From NCBI GenBank assembly GCA_023145965.1, contig JAGLDC010000060.1:1-60923 (forward strand): DNA of 60,923 bases. Reading direction: 5' to 3'. This document shows positions 10,301 to 19,822 of this stretch, in pieces. This DNA comes from a bacterium (GTDB taxonomy: Bacteria > UBP14 > UBA6098). Both the position numbers and the translations under genes were made by a program. The first letter of the stretch is position 1. Every line of letters starts with the position of its first letter. The notes beneath the pieces are model-generated. The model did not search any database, was not told the DNA's origin, and saw only the letters and a program-made list of their open reading frames with translations.

Positions 10301-13300
10301 TGGAGGTAAAGGTGGTCAAGCAGTTCCCGCCGAGAGTTTGTTTCGGAGAAATAACTACACCACTAGCCACCGGGTTAGCGCGGAACGAAATCATAGTTCC
10401 GTCGGAGACGGGACTTCCGTCGTCATCGAATACCTGGCATGTAATTATTGACTGTTCCATACCATCGGCAACCAGCTGCACCGGGTTGGCTGTGAGCAAC
10501 AAGGTTCCAACATTGCTCTCACGAAGTTCGATCTCTGTGAGTTCAAATACGCCGGAGCTTTGCGCCCAAACACGTGCGATTCCGGGATCTGTGCCGGCAG
10601 TGAGAATTGTATATGCATCGCCAGCGGAATTAGTAAAGGTATTGGAAGGCGATATAGCGCCAAGGTCCGTGCCAAATTGGACGGCTTCGCCGGAAAGCAG
10701 CCTATTCCCAAAATCGTCGAGGAGAGTGGCTACTACGCGGGTTTGGTCTCTACCGTTGGCGGCAATGATGTTGGTATCCGGTTCGAGTTCGATGGATGCA
10801 AGATCGCCGGGTATAAGATCGATAAAGCCCTGGTCACCGTGACCAGAACCATCGCCGGCTGAAATCCAAACGCGTCCGCGTTGTGTTCCCGTGCGGAATG
10901 CAGTTGTTGCAATGCCGGTTGTAGTATAAGCAATCTGTGGTATAAGTGAACCAAGCGTATCTGAAGGACTCAGCAGTGTATCGCCCAGGGTATCCGGCCA
11001 CGAGGCAAAATAGACCGATGTGCCATCGGATACGGGATTCCCAAAAGTATCGAGAACAGTGGCTCTGCACGTTGTCTCGGAGTAACCATCGGCTTGTATT
11101 ATCCTATCCTCGATAGTCAATGAAATTGTTAGAGCCAAGGTTCCGCCAAAACGGACATTCGTTTCACCGCGAGCAGTGCCGGAACGCGCCACGATCCTTG
11201 CCATTCCAGCATCGAAACCACTGCGAAGGTTTATAATTACGATACCATCGCTGTTAGTCTCATCGGAGGTCGGGAAAATCTCTCCGAGAGATGTGGTCAG
11301 AGTAACAGTAACTCCCCCACGCACCGCGTTTCGATATCTATCAAACACCGCTACACTACAAATCGTTGTGCTGAAGCTATCGGCTGGGATTGAATCCGGA
11401 TTAGCCCAAACGGCAATACTATCTGGTTCGCCGGGGATAAGATAGCAAAGCGCTGTATCGGCAATATATGTTGTAGATGTATCGCCCACATAGGCGACAA
11501 TATTGCAATTTACAGCACGAGTGGATGCGGTGAAAGTTGCTGAAATGCGACCGCTATCTGTATAGACAATGGTCGGCGAGACGAAGCCTATATCACCTAA
11601 TGAATCTGGGATTGTGAATAGGCGCACCGGTGTGCCATCCGATATGGGATTGCCTGCAGAGTTACGCACCATTCCGCTCACAATAGCTGAGGAAAGGCCA
11701 TCTGCGACAAGCGTGTTAGGATCGATTGAAACGATAATAGTGGCATCGTCGAGGCTATCGGGGGTGAAATCGACGCGGCCTATACCGGTGGCATCACCTG
11801 AAGTGGCGGTGATAAGTGCCGTTCCCGGTGTAATACCGCTACGAAGTTGAGTTATCGCTACACCCGTGGTATCATCCACGGTGCCGGTTACTGCGAGGGT
11901 ATCGATGGAACCGAGGGTTGTAGAATAATTAACGAGATACCCGCCATCGACACGATTTCCTACGGCATCATACACATAGGTTCTAATTTCGGAGCGTTCT
12001 TCGCCATCCGCAGTGATTGCTGGGGGCACAGGTATAATATCTATGGATTGTGGAGACCCTGAAACAAAGTGGATAACCACGGAATCGGAGACATAGCCAC
12101 TATCGCCTTCGGTGCCGATATATGCAACTATGGTTGCAGTATCGATTTCGGTTGAACTACGAAGACTAGAAATCGCAACACCAGCGTTGGTGTAAGCCAC
12201 ACCGGGATAGACGAAGCCGACATCGGTTTTAAAGAATATTGGTGTCGAGTCGGAAACCGCCATCCCCAGATCGTCGAGAGCAATAGCTCTCAATTCCGAG
12301 CTTGAAATGCCATCTGCAGTTAAAGTCATGCTATCGGCAAACAGGTCGATAGAAGCAACATCGAGGGGAATAAGGCGAAGAATTTTTGTTCCAACTGGCC
12401 CGGCGGTTGTAGTAACGGTGATAACAGCGGTTCCGGCGTTGGTTCCTGCAAGGAAGCGGAAATTGGTCGATTCATCGAGAATAGTATAACCAAATGATGG
12501 AATAATCGACCCAAGTGTTGGATCGGGCGATATAGTAATATCCATCCTATTGCCGGATTCGACTGGATTGCCGTATCTATCGTAAACGAATACCCTAATA
12601 ATACAGGAATCTCTGCCATCGGCGATGAGAATATCCCGCACGGTAGAGCCTGTGTCGGAATCGTAAGCCTCGACTACTATTGTAAAAGGATCCCCCGGAG
12701 TAAATTGGACCTCGACGGTGTCATAGAGGAAGTTTGTGGAGTCAACCGCAACAGAACAGATAACTGAAGCTATACCGGTTTGAGTTTCCGAATAGAGGGC
12801 AACTGTGGCCTCTCCAACAGAAGTCGTTGCGATGTCGTCTATTGTTCCAAAATCGGCACCGGTGCCATCAACCGACCGGAAATCGACGCGAGTGCCATCA
12901 CGAACAGGTTGTCCCAGTATATTGAGGACTCTAGCTGTTATAGTAGAAAAGGTTTCGCCATCGGCGGCTATTCTTCGAGGATCAGCACGGAGAGTGAGGT
13001 ATTCTGGCGGTGCGGCTTCAAAGCGAACCTGCGCAACTCCAACGCGCCCACCGGCTGTAACATCCACACGAGCTATCGAGGGCGCATCCGGGGCAGTTAG
13101 TATGGCTTGAGCCGAACCAGAACCATCGGTGAAGGTATTTGTCGGTTGGATAGTGCCCGCCGAAGTCGCGAGATTAACGGTTATGCCTGAGCTGAGCGGA
13201 TTACCGTATCTATCGAATAATTGAGCGTGAACGACTGTGTATGCCTCGCCATCGGCTGGAAGAACTGTATCTTCAGCCCAAACAGATATACTGTCCACCT

Positions 13301-16300
13301 CACCCGGAATTAGGTCGAGGAAAGTATTATCACATATCGAAGTGATTGTATCGACTGTGCAACACGCTTGAATCCAAACTCTGCCTGTGCTATCGCTGCT
13401 GAATATCTGAATCGCGGCTTCGCCATCGGTTGTGAATGCTATAATGGGTGAAAGTGAGACAAGCTGGGTATCTTCAGGTGCACCTGCAATTGTATCTACT
13501 GAGAAATAAACCGGAGTGCCATTGGTAACCGGGCTTCCAAGGCTATCTGTAATCACGGCGCGCGCAAAAGTAAACGACCTACCATCTGCGACAAGTTCAC
13601 TGGTGTCGGTGGTCAGGCTAACATAAGCAACCTCGGCGTTGGTGAGAGTTATATATGTTTCGCCCCATGCATCACCGGAGTTAGCACGAACACGCGCCTC
13701 ACCGGGTATTCTTCCGGATGTAAATTCTGCTACTACAAGGCCTTCGGAATTAGTTACATCTAAAATGGGATCGACAGTTCCGCGAGTAACCTCGAATCGG
13801 ACTGTATCACCCGATCCAACCGAGTTACCAAACCTGTCGAAGACAAGCACCGAACAGATACTTGTCGAGAAACTGTCGGCGGGGATCGAGGTCGGCGTCG
13901 CCCAAATCGAGCACATATCCGCCGAGCCGGGGATAAGATCGATAATAACGCTGTCGATTGCGGAGGCATTGGCCCTCGCGATAATATAGGCCGAACCTAT
14001 ACTGTCTTTCGAGTTAAAGGTTGTTCGGAAGGCTCCGCTATCTGTATATGCAGTGCTTGGAGTGATGAAGCCCATAGAGAGAGGATGCACCTCGAAGGAA
14101 ACGGGCGAACCATCGGAAACAGGCATACCGTCGCCATCGACGACCTGACCGGTAATCTCGGCGGTCGAGCGACCATCTGCAACAACCTCGCCGGGATCGA
14201 CATAGACATAGAGGTCCTGAGCGACTGTGTTATAGAAAGTGACTGTAGCTTGGGCTAAAGCCTCACCGGTATTCGCCCAAATGATAGCCGTTCCGGGGGT
14301 GGTGCCGGCGTATAGGTTAACCGATGTTACGCCAGAGCTATCGGTAAAGTTAGCCGTGTCGATCTCTCCGAGTGACGTTGTGAATCTAACTTTTATTCCC
14401 GTTCGGACATGGTTGCCATATTCATCTTTAACGATGACAGTGACCGGCGTGAAAGTATCGCCATCGGCTGGGATATCGTAAGGCGCGGGTGTAAATTCAA
14501 TAATCGCTGGCTCCCCGGGGATAAATTCAATATTGGTGGTGCCTGTTACGCTATCGCCGGCATCACCGGTGATGGTGGCGAGACAAACTGTGGTGCCAGA
14601 ACGAAGCGTCGTGGTGGCCTCACCCGATATGGTATAAGCCACTCCGGGGAAGATGAATCCGGAATCTGTGCTAAAGCGGACGGGCGTATTATCCGGCACG
14701 CCGACGCCCATAGAGTCTAAAACAATAGCGCGAATGGTTGTCGTGGTGATTCCATCGGCAACGATGCGAACATCATCAGAGGAAAGGAATATCTCACTAG
14801 CTATTATCGGAGAGAAATTCAGCTCGGTGTAATCGGTGAAGCCGCCTGCGGTGCCCATAATAGTTGTGTGACCCGAGACATCGGAATATATTTCCACCGA
14901 GACATTGCCGGTGCTGTCGGTATAGCCACGGTCGAACACGAAAGTTCCAAGCGGCGAGGCCGAGAAGATAACGAGTTCGCCGATAATCGGATTACCATAT
15001 TCATCGTAAACATAAGCCCAGATTGTGGCGCGCGATTCGCCATCGGCGAATATAACAGTATCCGCCGAATCAACTTCAACATCGATGCCCGCCGGTTCCC
15101 CTGCGATAAAATCTACAATAGCGCTATCCCTAAGACCGAAAACCTCTCCGAATACCATTGCCTTGGTTGTGTAAGTAGGCGAGCGCCACCAAATCCTCGC
15201 ATCGCCAGAGAGGGTAGTAGCAAAAGGTGTCATTGGAAGGCTATCTGTGCCAATTGCGCCCGTGGAATCCATTATTCTATTCTGGAAATTCACTAGAATT
15301 CCATCCGAGACAGGCATGGCCGAAGAATCCATAACCATAGCGATTATTTCGCAAGAGTCCACACCATTGGCCGTAACACGGTTAGGTGTTGCCGAAATAG
15401 CAATAAAGGCAGCCGTCGTCTCGACTTGCTCGATATAAATCCATGCATTCGCGAGGTCGATATTAGCATCAATCCTCACCTGTCCGACATAATCGCTGGC
15501 AGAGTATTCTGTGGTAGCTTCACCGAGAGAATCAGTGATAACCGGCGATATTATAGAACCTTCACTCGATGCAAATTCCACTTGCCTCCCGGCTCCAAGT
15601 GGATTACCATACTCATCGGTGCAGGTAGCTGTAATCGTGCTTCGCGCGCGCGGATCCGCGATAAGAGTATCCGGATCTGCTTCGAGAGAAATATAATGCG
15701 CCACACCGGCATCGAAGCGGATAAGGAGCGTATCAGCAATCCTTCCGGAATCTGCGGAGGCGACGACAGTGTCGATACCTGCATCCGAGCCGCTGATCAA
15801 AATCGTATTCACAAATCCGCCAACGGTGAATTCAAAAATACTCGAGAAGCCGCCGAGACGGCTTGCAAAATCGATGCGCGTGCCATCGGAAACAGGGCGG
15901 CCTACTCCATCTACACAGTAAGCTGTGAGGCCGAGGCCGGAGCCATCAATCGACATGTGGGTACTATCGGCAGTGAGAATCAATGTATGGGCTTCAGAGC
16001 CGATAAGCTCGATATTCATCGCAGCAACAGGCGCAAAACCCGATGAAGCTTGAATACGCGCGGTGCCAATAATTACATCTGAGGTAAATGTGGTTGTAGC
16101 AATTCCCAGAGTATCGGTGGTAGTAGGTGAAACAATGGAGCCTAGGTCGGTCGAGAATTCGACTATCTCGCCCTCCTCGGCTTCATTCCCATAAGCATCA
16201 AAGCATTCGGCTGTAACAGATGTAGTGCTGAAGCCATCTGCGGGGAGAGTATCATCAACCGAACTAAGAACAATGTTCGCAACCGCGCCGGGGAGAATGC

Positions 16301-19300
16301 GGACCGTTTTAGTATCGGCGATGGCACCGACAGTAGCTATCAAAATGCAACTGCCAACTGTAGTATTCGGCCTGAATTCGGCGGTGGCCTCTCCGCCGAT
16401 TGTAACCGGGCTTGATGGGACAACCGTAGCGAGACTGTCCGGTTCAACCGAAAAATCTACATGCGTGCCATCGGTAATTGGGTCGCCGAGAGTGTCATAG
16501 ACATTGGCCGTAACGTTCATCACACTGCCGATATGAATTCTCGCGCTGTCCGTCGAGAGAATGACCTCGCCCGCATCGGCTCCGATGAGCCAAATGCGAA
16601 CGTTCTCGCTAACGGTGGGATATAGCGAAAGTTTCGCGTTGAGGACGGCCTCGCCCGAAGTGTAAAAGCTTCTGAATGTAGTGTGTGCCTGACTGCTGTC
16701 GCTGTCGTCTGTCCAGTCGGTGAGTGTGACCGGTGCGCCGAAAATCTCACTTCCGGCGGCCATCTCGAATTCGACAAGGAAACCCGAACCGACACGGTTC
16801 GAGTGCGCATCGAACACGGATGCTGTAATCGTGCTAGTGCTAGAGCTATCGGCGGGGATGATGTCAGGAAAAGCATCGAGAGCAATGCGTGCAGGAACAT
16901 CTGGAACGAAAACTATTTTCATGCTATCCGTCGCCCATGTGCTATCGCTCGTCGCGACGCTAACGTAAACCCATGTGCTTCCGATAGTTGTTGGAGCAAT
17001 AAGATTGATGCGCGCGGTTCCATCCGAAAAAGGTGTTCCGGTGAGAACGGTGAAACTATCGGCCATAGGCGCGAGTGTCGCTGTTTCGATTACACCGCGA
17101 ACTACTGTATCCCTTTTTATTCTGGCGCGTGAGGAGTTTTTGTGCCCTATTTCGCCTTTTTGTCTATCGAGCTTAGTTTCTTTTGCTGAAAAAAGTGCCG
17201 CGCGCGATTCCGCAGGAAGAAAGGTCCCCATACCGGTGCGAAAGATAACCTCCGTGCCATCGGAACATGGGCGGTCTTCATCGTCGGTAATATAAGCAGT
17301 AATCAAGACGCTGTCAGCGCCATTAGCAACCGCAGAATCGACATCCATGAGAAGGCGAATCTCATCAGGAAGAATAGGATAGAAGTAAATGTCACCACTA
17401 CCGGGGGTAGCTCCAGGAACTGTCGCAAGAACATTGTGCCAACCAACCGAGCGTGAGCTTGTAAGCTCGGTTTGCGCGCGACCGGAGACATCGGTGTTGC
17501 TGGAAACCGGATTAACCGTGCCTTCCTCAGGCTCGAATGATATAAGATGGCCTGCAAGAATGGGATTGTGATAAAGGTCCGATGCGAAAGCAAATACCCT
17601 ACATGTATCTTCGCCATCGGCGAGAATGCTATCTTTGCTGAATGTAACACTATCTATTTGGTTGGGATCTCCCGGGAGGAAAGGAATATACAAAGAGTCT
17701 AGCGCTGAATATACCGAATCCCCAAGAATAGAATCGTAAACCGTAAACCATGCCTTAATTTCGCAGGTGTCCGCGAGGGTTCCGGTAGTAATCGTTACCG
17801 AGGCAAAGCCGTCTTCTGTAAGCGCCTGGCGTGTGTCCATGGCTTCGAATAAATATTTACTACGCCCACGCATAGCCCTTGCCCCGGAGAGCGTTCCGAG
17901 ACTGCTGGAAAAGTCGAGACGAACGCCATCGGTAACGGGATTATAAAATGTATCGAGAACCTCGGCAGTAACAGTCGCACTGCTGAGGCCATCGGCTATA
18001 AGTTGATTGGGCGATGCTGTAAGATTAATGTATTTGGGTATTGTGCTAGTGAAAAGCACTTCCGTGAAGCCCGAAACACCTTCACAAGTCGCCGTAATAT
18101 GAGCATAACCCGAAATTACACCGCTTGTAAGAACAGTGTAGGCTGTGCCGCTGGAGTCCGTTACTGCAGATGGAGGATAAATATCGCCTTTATCGGTTGC
18201 AAAGGTTACATTCCAGCCAGAGGAAACAGGATTACTATACTCATCGTAAATGGTAGCTTCGATTCGAGTTGTGTCAAAACCATCTGCATTGATCGGGCTT
18301 CTTCCCGAAGTAACTACAATCGTCATCGGATCGCCCGCTACGAAGCGGACATCGATAGTATCCGCTATAACACCGGTGGTTCCAACATCCGCAGAGGCAA
18401 TACACTCGACTGAGCCTGCGCTTGTGCTACTTCGAAGCTTAACATGGGCATAACCGCCATCAGTAACAGAAATGAAAGCCCCCGGGCGGCTTCGTAGGTT
18501 AATTCCCGAAGAAATGCTCATTAATTCGCCACCGAGCGCTTTTTTTGGATTGGCGGCTTTAGCTGGTGTATATGGAAGCAGCGTCCCATAAGCAGAAGTG
18601 AATGTAATAGGGGTGCCATCGGGTGCCGGGGTGCCAGTTACACCAACCGTAACATAAGCCGAAAGTAAAAGTTCGGAGAGGCCATCGGCGGGAATAGACA
18701 TCGGTTCGGCACGAAGATTGATAAAATCGATGTCTGGAATGTCTAGAACCCAAATTGTATCACGCGCAGACACAGTGTCATAAATACCATAAACAGTGGC
18801 ATCAATGATGATTATTCGGCTAGTGTTCGGCGCAGTTAAATGCGCCGTTGCTTTGCCATCAACTCCAGTAAGGGCGTAGTTATCGACCTCCATAAAAAGA
18901 TCACCAGGGTTGCCAGCAATAAAATTAAACCTTACCTGATGGTTTTCGAGTGGTGAATAGGTTCCATCGAGGACTCGCGCTTCAAAATCTACGCGGCTAC
19001 TTCCATCAGCATAAACGGTATCCGGACTAGACGTCAAGAATAAATAGACTGGATCAATAAAATTCGTTGGAAGAAGATCGATTGTGATTCGTTTAGTCCT
19101 GACCATCTCAGCAGTTACCTTAGCTGTTATAGTCGCCGTGCGCCTGCTAGAATCGGCAAAGGAAATAAATGTGGTCGTCGCAATACCTGAATCGTCGGTT
19201 ATCACTCGAACATTCTCGATAGTATCCGTATCGGTGGAAAACTCGACAACAACATCCTTTAAAGGATCACCAGAATTGGCCCCTACAATAAGAGCTTTAA

Positions 19301-19484
19301 CCTCTGTCTGGTTGCCTGAAACCATAATTGGATATACGGCCCATAGTGAATCGATCTTATAATCCGTTTCAACCTGAAAACCGAAGTTACCGGATTTCCC
19401 GCAACCATTAGCAAAAAATAATATAACAGGAATTAGGCATAAAATAAACAAAAGGCTGGCTCGATGTAATTTTACTCCGACCAT
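4317..19484 (-). CDS. Giant lipoprotein of about 48 tandem bacterial Ig-like (Big/invasin-type) domains
   Basis: 5055 residues in one uninterrupted frame of 15,168 bp. The N terminus is a lipoprotein signal peptide with lipobox ANGC, predicting a lipid anchor. Counting the ADGxS...VSDGTxVxF cores by eye gives about 48 domains of roughly 100 residues. There are two divergent N-terminal domains, then 21 pairs of two alternating types, then four divergent C-terminal domains. One type carries PVSDGTxVxF and ends in VxFxPGxP; the other carries DxYGNPVxxGxxVxF and ends in a short VxF linker before (V/I)ADG. Big_1-type domains make stiff rods in adhesins and invasins, so this is probably a surface stalk or adhesin; there is no obvious binding head. 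The start has GAGGAG 6 nt upstream and a strong promoter at 19541-19569. It leads the operon ending at 289. Confidence 0.92.
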   Translation of the reverse strand: MVGVKLHRASLLFILCLIPVILFFANGCGKSGNFGFQVETDYKIDSLWAVYPIMVSGNQTEVKALIVGANSGDPLKDVVVEFSTDTDTIENVRVITDDSGIATTTFISFADSSRRTATITAKVTAEMVRTKRITIDLLPTNFIDPVYLFLTSSPDTVYADGSSRVDFEARVLDGTYSPLENHQVRFNFIAGNPGDLFMEVDNYALTGVDGKATAHLTAPNTSRIIIIDATVYGIYDTVSARDTIWVLDIPDIDFINLRAEPMSIPADGLSELLLSAYVTVGVTGTPAPDGTPITFTSAYGTLLPYTPAKAANPKKALGGELMSISSGINLRSRPGAFISVTDGGYAHVKLRSSTSAGSVECIASADVGTTGVIADTIDVRFVAGDPMTIVVTSGRSPINADGFDTTRIEATIYDEYSNPVSSGWNVTFATDKGDIYPPSAVTDSSGTAYTVLTSGVISGYAHITATCEGVSGFTEVLFTSTIPKYINLTASPNQLIADGLSSATVTAEVLDTFYNPVTDGVRLDFSSSLGTLSGARAMRGRSKYLFEAMDTRQALTEDGFASVTITTGTLADTCEIKAWFTVYDSILGDSVYSALDSLYIPFLPGDPNQIDSVTFSKDSILADGEDTCRVFAFASDLYHNPILAGHLISFEPEEGTVNPVSSNTDVSGRAQTELTSSRSVGWHNVLATVPGATPGSGDIYFYPILPDEIRLLMDVDSAVANGADSVLITAYITDDEDRPCSDGTEVIFRTGMGTFLPAESRAALFSAKETKLDRQKGEIGHKNSSRARIKRDTVVRGVIETATLAPMADSFTVLTGTPFSDGTARINLIAPTTIGSTWVYVSVATSDSTWATDSMKIVFVPDVPARIALDAFPDIIPADSSSTSTITASVFDAHSNRVGSGFLVEFEMAAGSEIFGAPVTLTDWTDDSDSSQAHTTFRSFYTSGEAVLNAKLSLYPTVSENVRIWLIGADAGEVILSTDSARIHIGSVMNVTANVYDTLGDPITDGTHVDFSVEPDSLATVVPSSPVTIGGEATAEFRPNTTVGSCILIATVGAIADTKTVRILPGAVANIVLSSVDDTLPADGFSTTSVTAECFDAYGNEAEEGEIVEFSTDLGSIVSPTTTDTLGIATTTFTSDVIIGTARIQASSGFAPVAAMNIELIGSEAHTLILTADSTHMSIDGSGLGLTAYCVDGVGRPVSDGTRIDFASRLGGFSSIFEFTVGGFVNTILISGSDAGIDTVVASADSGRIADTLLIRFDAGVAHYISLEADPDTLIADPRARSTITATCTDEYGNPLGAGRQVEFASSEGSIISPVITDSLGEATTEYSASDYVGQVRIDANIDLANAWIYIEQVETTAAFIAISATPNRVTANGVDSCEIIAMVMDSSAMPVSDGILVNFQNRIMDSTGAIGTDSLPMTPFATTLSGDARIWWRSPTYTTKAMVFGEVFGLRDSAIVDFIAGEPAGIDVEVDSADTVIFADGESRATIWAYVYDEYGNPIIGELVIFSASPLGTFVFDRGYTDSTGNVSVEIYSDVSGHTTIMGTAGGFTDYTELNFSPIIASEIFLSSDDVRIVADGITTTTIRAIVLDSMGVGVPDNTPVRFSTDSGFIFPGVAYTISGEATTTLRSGTTVCLATITGDAGDSVTGTTNIEFIPGEPAIIEFTPAPYDIPADGDTFTPVTVIVKDEYGNHVRTGIKVRFTTSLGEIDTANFTDSSGVTSVNLYAGTTPGTAIIWANTGEALAQATVTFYNTVAQDLYVYVDPGEVVADGRSTAEITGQVVDGDGMPVSDGSPVSFEVHPLSMGFITPSTAYTDSGAFRTTFNSKDSIGSAYIIARANASAIDSVIIDLIPGSADMCSIWATPTSIPADSFSTSICSVLVFDRFGNSVGSGDTVRFEVTRGTVDPILDVTNSEGLVVAEFTSGRIPGEARVRANSGDAWGETYITLTNAEVAYVSLTTDTSELVADGRSFTFARAVITDSLGSPVTNGTPVYFSVDTIAGAPEDTQLVSLSPIIAFTTDGEAAIQIFSSDSTGRVWIQACCTVDTITSICDNTFLDLIPGEVDSISVWAEDTVLPADGEAYTVVHAQLFDRYGNPLSSGITVNLATSAGTIQPTNTFTDGSGSAQAILTAPDAPSIARVDVTAGGRVGVAQVRFEAAPPEYLTLRADPRRIAADGETFSTITARVLNILGQPVRDGTRVDFRSVDGTGADFGTIDDIATTSVGEATVALYSETQTGIASVICSVAVDSTNFLYDTVEVQFTPGDPFTIVVEAYDSDTGSTVRDILIADGRDSCIIRVFVYDRYGNPVESGNRMDITISPDPTLGSIIPSFGYTILDESTNFRFLAGTNAGTAVITVTTTAGPVGTKILRLIPLDVASIDLFADSMTLTADGISSSELRAIALDDLGMAVSDSTPIFFKTDVGFVYPGVAYTNAGVAISSLRSSTEIDTATIVAYIGTEGDSGYVSDSVVIHFVSGSPQSIDIIPVPPAITADGEERSEIRTYVYDAVGNRVDGGYLVNYSTTLGSIDTLAVTGTVDDTTGVAITQLRSGITPGTALITATSGDATGIGRVDFTPDSLDDATIIVSIDPNTLVADGLSSAIVSGMVRNSAGNPISDGTPVRLFTIPDSLGDIGFVSPTIVYTDSGRISATFTASTRAVNCNIVAYVGDTSTTYIADTALCYLIPGEPDSIAVWANPDSIPADSFSTTICSVAVFDRYRNAVRGGVTVTLTTSLGEIFPTSDETNSDGIVIINLRSGFDAGMARIVARSGTARGETNVRFGGTLALTISLTIEDRIIQADGYSETTCRATVLDTFGNPVSDGTSVYFASWPDTLGDTLLSPSDTLGSLIPQIAYTTTGIATTAFRTGTQRGRVWISAGDGSGHGDQGFIDLIPGDLASIELEPDTNIIAANGRDQTRVVATLLDDFGNRLLSGEAVQFGTDLGAISPSNTFTNSAGDAYTILTAGTDPGIARVWAQSSGVFELTEIELRESNVGTLLLTANPVQLVADGMEQSIITCQVFDDDGSPVSDGTMISFRANPVASGVVISPKQTLGGNCLTTFTSSTDVGTGEAWIIGEFEDTTVSPSVIRSDSVRILLIPGPAATIEVWGDSTHAPLDTIDADGMDDLLIFARVLDQYGNRMRAGETVNFSTNRGIIEESAITDTSGIARALLTSDIEPGDAVIQAHCGSAAGYHQVNMAPTTVNSVVLFADSTEMLANGINRTEIQAYVYSAGGHLVSNNTRVEFWVDPDSLGNVEPSVAYTDSGIATIYLRSDTLAGELDIWGRADTDSGKVSVQLLPGPPSRLVAFLVDSVDSVISADGSSNAAVACSVFDRYSNPVTPGSAVSFTTTLGTIGASAFTNTEGYATTRLTAGTTPGEALITVRSGDAIDFIQVRFQELVADEIVLNIVPARMPGNGTSSADITAYVFDTEGMPVSDGTRVDFDHVNTEPNGIINPRVTFTIGGLATATLIAPLDVGRDSITANVGVSVSDTVSVVYEPGEPAVIEFDPLSPDSLPADGSGWQQAVIVMDEFRNPVNIGTGVTWETTRGEVITPTVVEDDSGRARTFISSTETGPALLTARSGDAVGSKVIDFVEIEANFVDIVANPIRINADGTSTSNITVTVLDTAGTSRPVSDGTPVFFDVIGSGVVSPRTAYTDGGQARATLTAGVIVGMNSVIATVTDSLKDTVDVEFVAGPPSILDFDPIPTDMIADGADTQSIIVRVRDAYGNPVANGLTVDFTINKGFVTPVSATGYNWPADTGLAHAVVVSGTEYGIASLSATCGSATNYATINFIPLTAESLVLVVDPPVLIADGTETAALTAVVFDDEGLPVSDGSIVRFNTGNGIINPAVAYTSGGIATSTLKSSTVPQDSIVVVADAGSTAVDTQYVDFIPGPPAVIDIAADTTIIEANGIDSSMITVSVFDQYGNSVGAGVAVNFSASLGIIVPTAYTDTTGQITVRLIAGTTSGWSNVAVSSGSASGNILIEFISTEVYEISMTVIPPTLVADGSSTADVSVVVLDVLGSPVSNGTSVRFTGLNLGSVTPIFATTSGGIATARIRAYTDTGYDTLIASSGGIEDSVEVRFISGAPDYILLYPAPDTVLIANETDTTRIFGEVFDQASNHVDEGYVVNFNVDPSTYGTIWAADVTDTLGRVDVPFRAGRYAGVAIIRASCEGAAGITQVELQPTDVNELHVSVMDRFLSADGVTSTEVSAFVTDSSGMEIADGTGVRFGQIAPDGILALLNPSFSTTSSGYANINLFAPTKVGSTLVYAYCDINDSTTIASSETVTVYFEPGNVAVIRFDTLAGGSYDQINYVELSANGEDSLAGFVRVEDAFANGITDATINLTLETGAVVPLIGVTNDSGRVSFKITAPNRIGTTYLNATDGDITGYLPIYYQPTTAANIALSVAPRGLPADGVSTAIVRAIVTDASGNPVSDGVSVRFTALFGLVSPLDSLESGVATATLVAADTTCIDTIWAVCQSETAKVTITYSAGAADEITINVNPDTSTVGSGRTSRVSGFITDAIGNPVALGTYVYISVDSAGMGSIADPVVATDDTGYYETTYAPGLKAGLTGITARVNTLTARKDFLLYAGPPHTIDLAVSRDFIYIRGVGEVDQSVLEAVIYDQYDNPVRDSSEVVFRIVDFPGGGSINPELIPGGGMLSDTVYTINGRASVTLRSGDKSGSIVVEATAILPGGGTFVSRAPRITVGSGLPYYVSVSVNDCNVRGWDVDGVVNDVMAIITDEYGNPVAPGTAVWFRTEEGAITTSSTTNDSGFSFATWYSATPRNDGIVQIIAETRDTLGERTDTVAFYSSGRPDSVDITVLPGLTYADTLGFSDVRVDVWDENGHPVCDSTVVQIVTNWGTVESPVFTSNECYESYAIGRYTARNVNVDNYCSSDTGGLAEVTATVGGVSEKDTIYLKHDTPNSEASSITSPESVPYGTSFPISVKIVDQWGNPICGEDVEVTGANVFGSIPATHTTGITGEASYDLSAAADSSWPASGVILARIISTGGTINVPISYSSRRRPMPPDESSDIPKATIVVPDTAVVGRKD

Positions 19485-19540
19485 TTTGACTCCTCGCCCT
19501 GATATTAAATGTAAACTATCTAACTATATCTCATGTAATT

Positions 19541-19569
19541 ATATTAAATCTCTTGAAGTGATTTGTCAA
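19541..19569 (-). promoter_or_regulatory. Sigma-70-type promoter of the giant-gene operon
   Basis: On the minus strand, TTGACA (19569-19564) is followed after exactly 17 nt by TAATAT (19546-19541). The predicted start is near 19534, giving a leader of about 50 nt. This is the best -35 match possible and a good -10. The neighbouring gap 19570-19997 otherwise contains only element B at 19723-19822; nothing else was recognised. Confidence 0.75.
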
Positions 19570-19722
19570 GACTAAACTGCTTCTTTATGTCTTTTAATAA
19601 AATGTCAAAATATCACAATTTTCTCATCAAAAATATAACTGAAAACTAATCCAGTAAATTATAGGTAAAATAGAGTCCTAAACAACTTGAACGATAAAGA
19701 AATACGCGCGGAAAAAGAAAAA

Positions 19723-19822
19723 ACGCTGGCGCGAGCGGTGAAGGGCGGCTCAGGGGGATTTTTGCGCAAGATAATCGAAGTGTTAGCACAAAGTCGCGGA
19801 ATAGCAAAAATCGTGACAGCGT
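19723..19822 (+). repeat. Palindromic intergenic element, copy B (short form)
   Basis: A complete short-form copy of 100 bp. The termini ACGCTG and CAGCGT are inverted repeats. The main stem is GATTTTTGC (19757-19765) with GCAAAAATC (19804-19812), closed by the TCGTGACAGCG tail. It lacks the first AATTTGC hairpin module found in copies A, C and D. It sits between the end of the FemAB-like gene and the promoter of the giant-gene operon. Confidence 0.85.
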
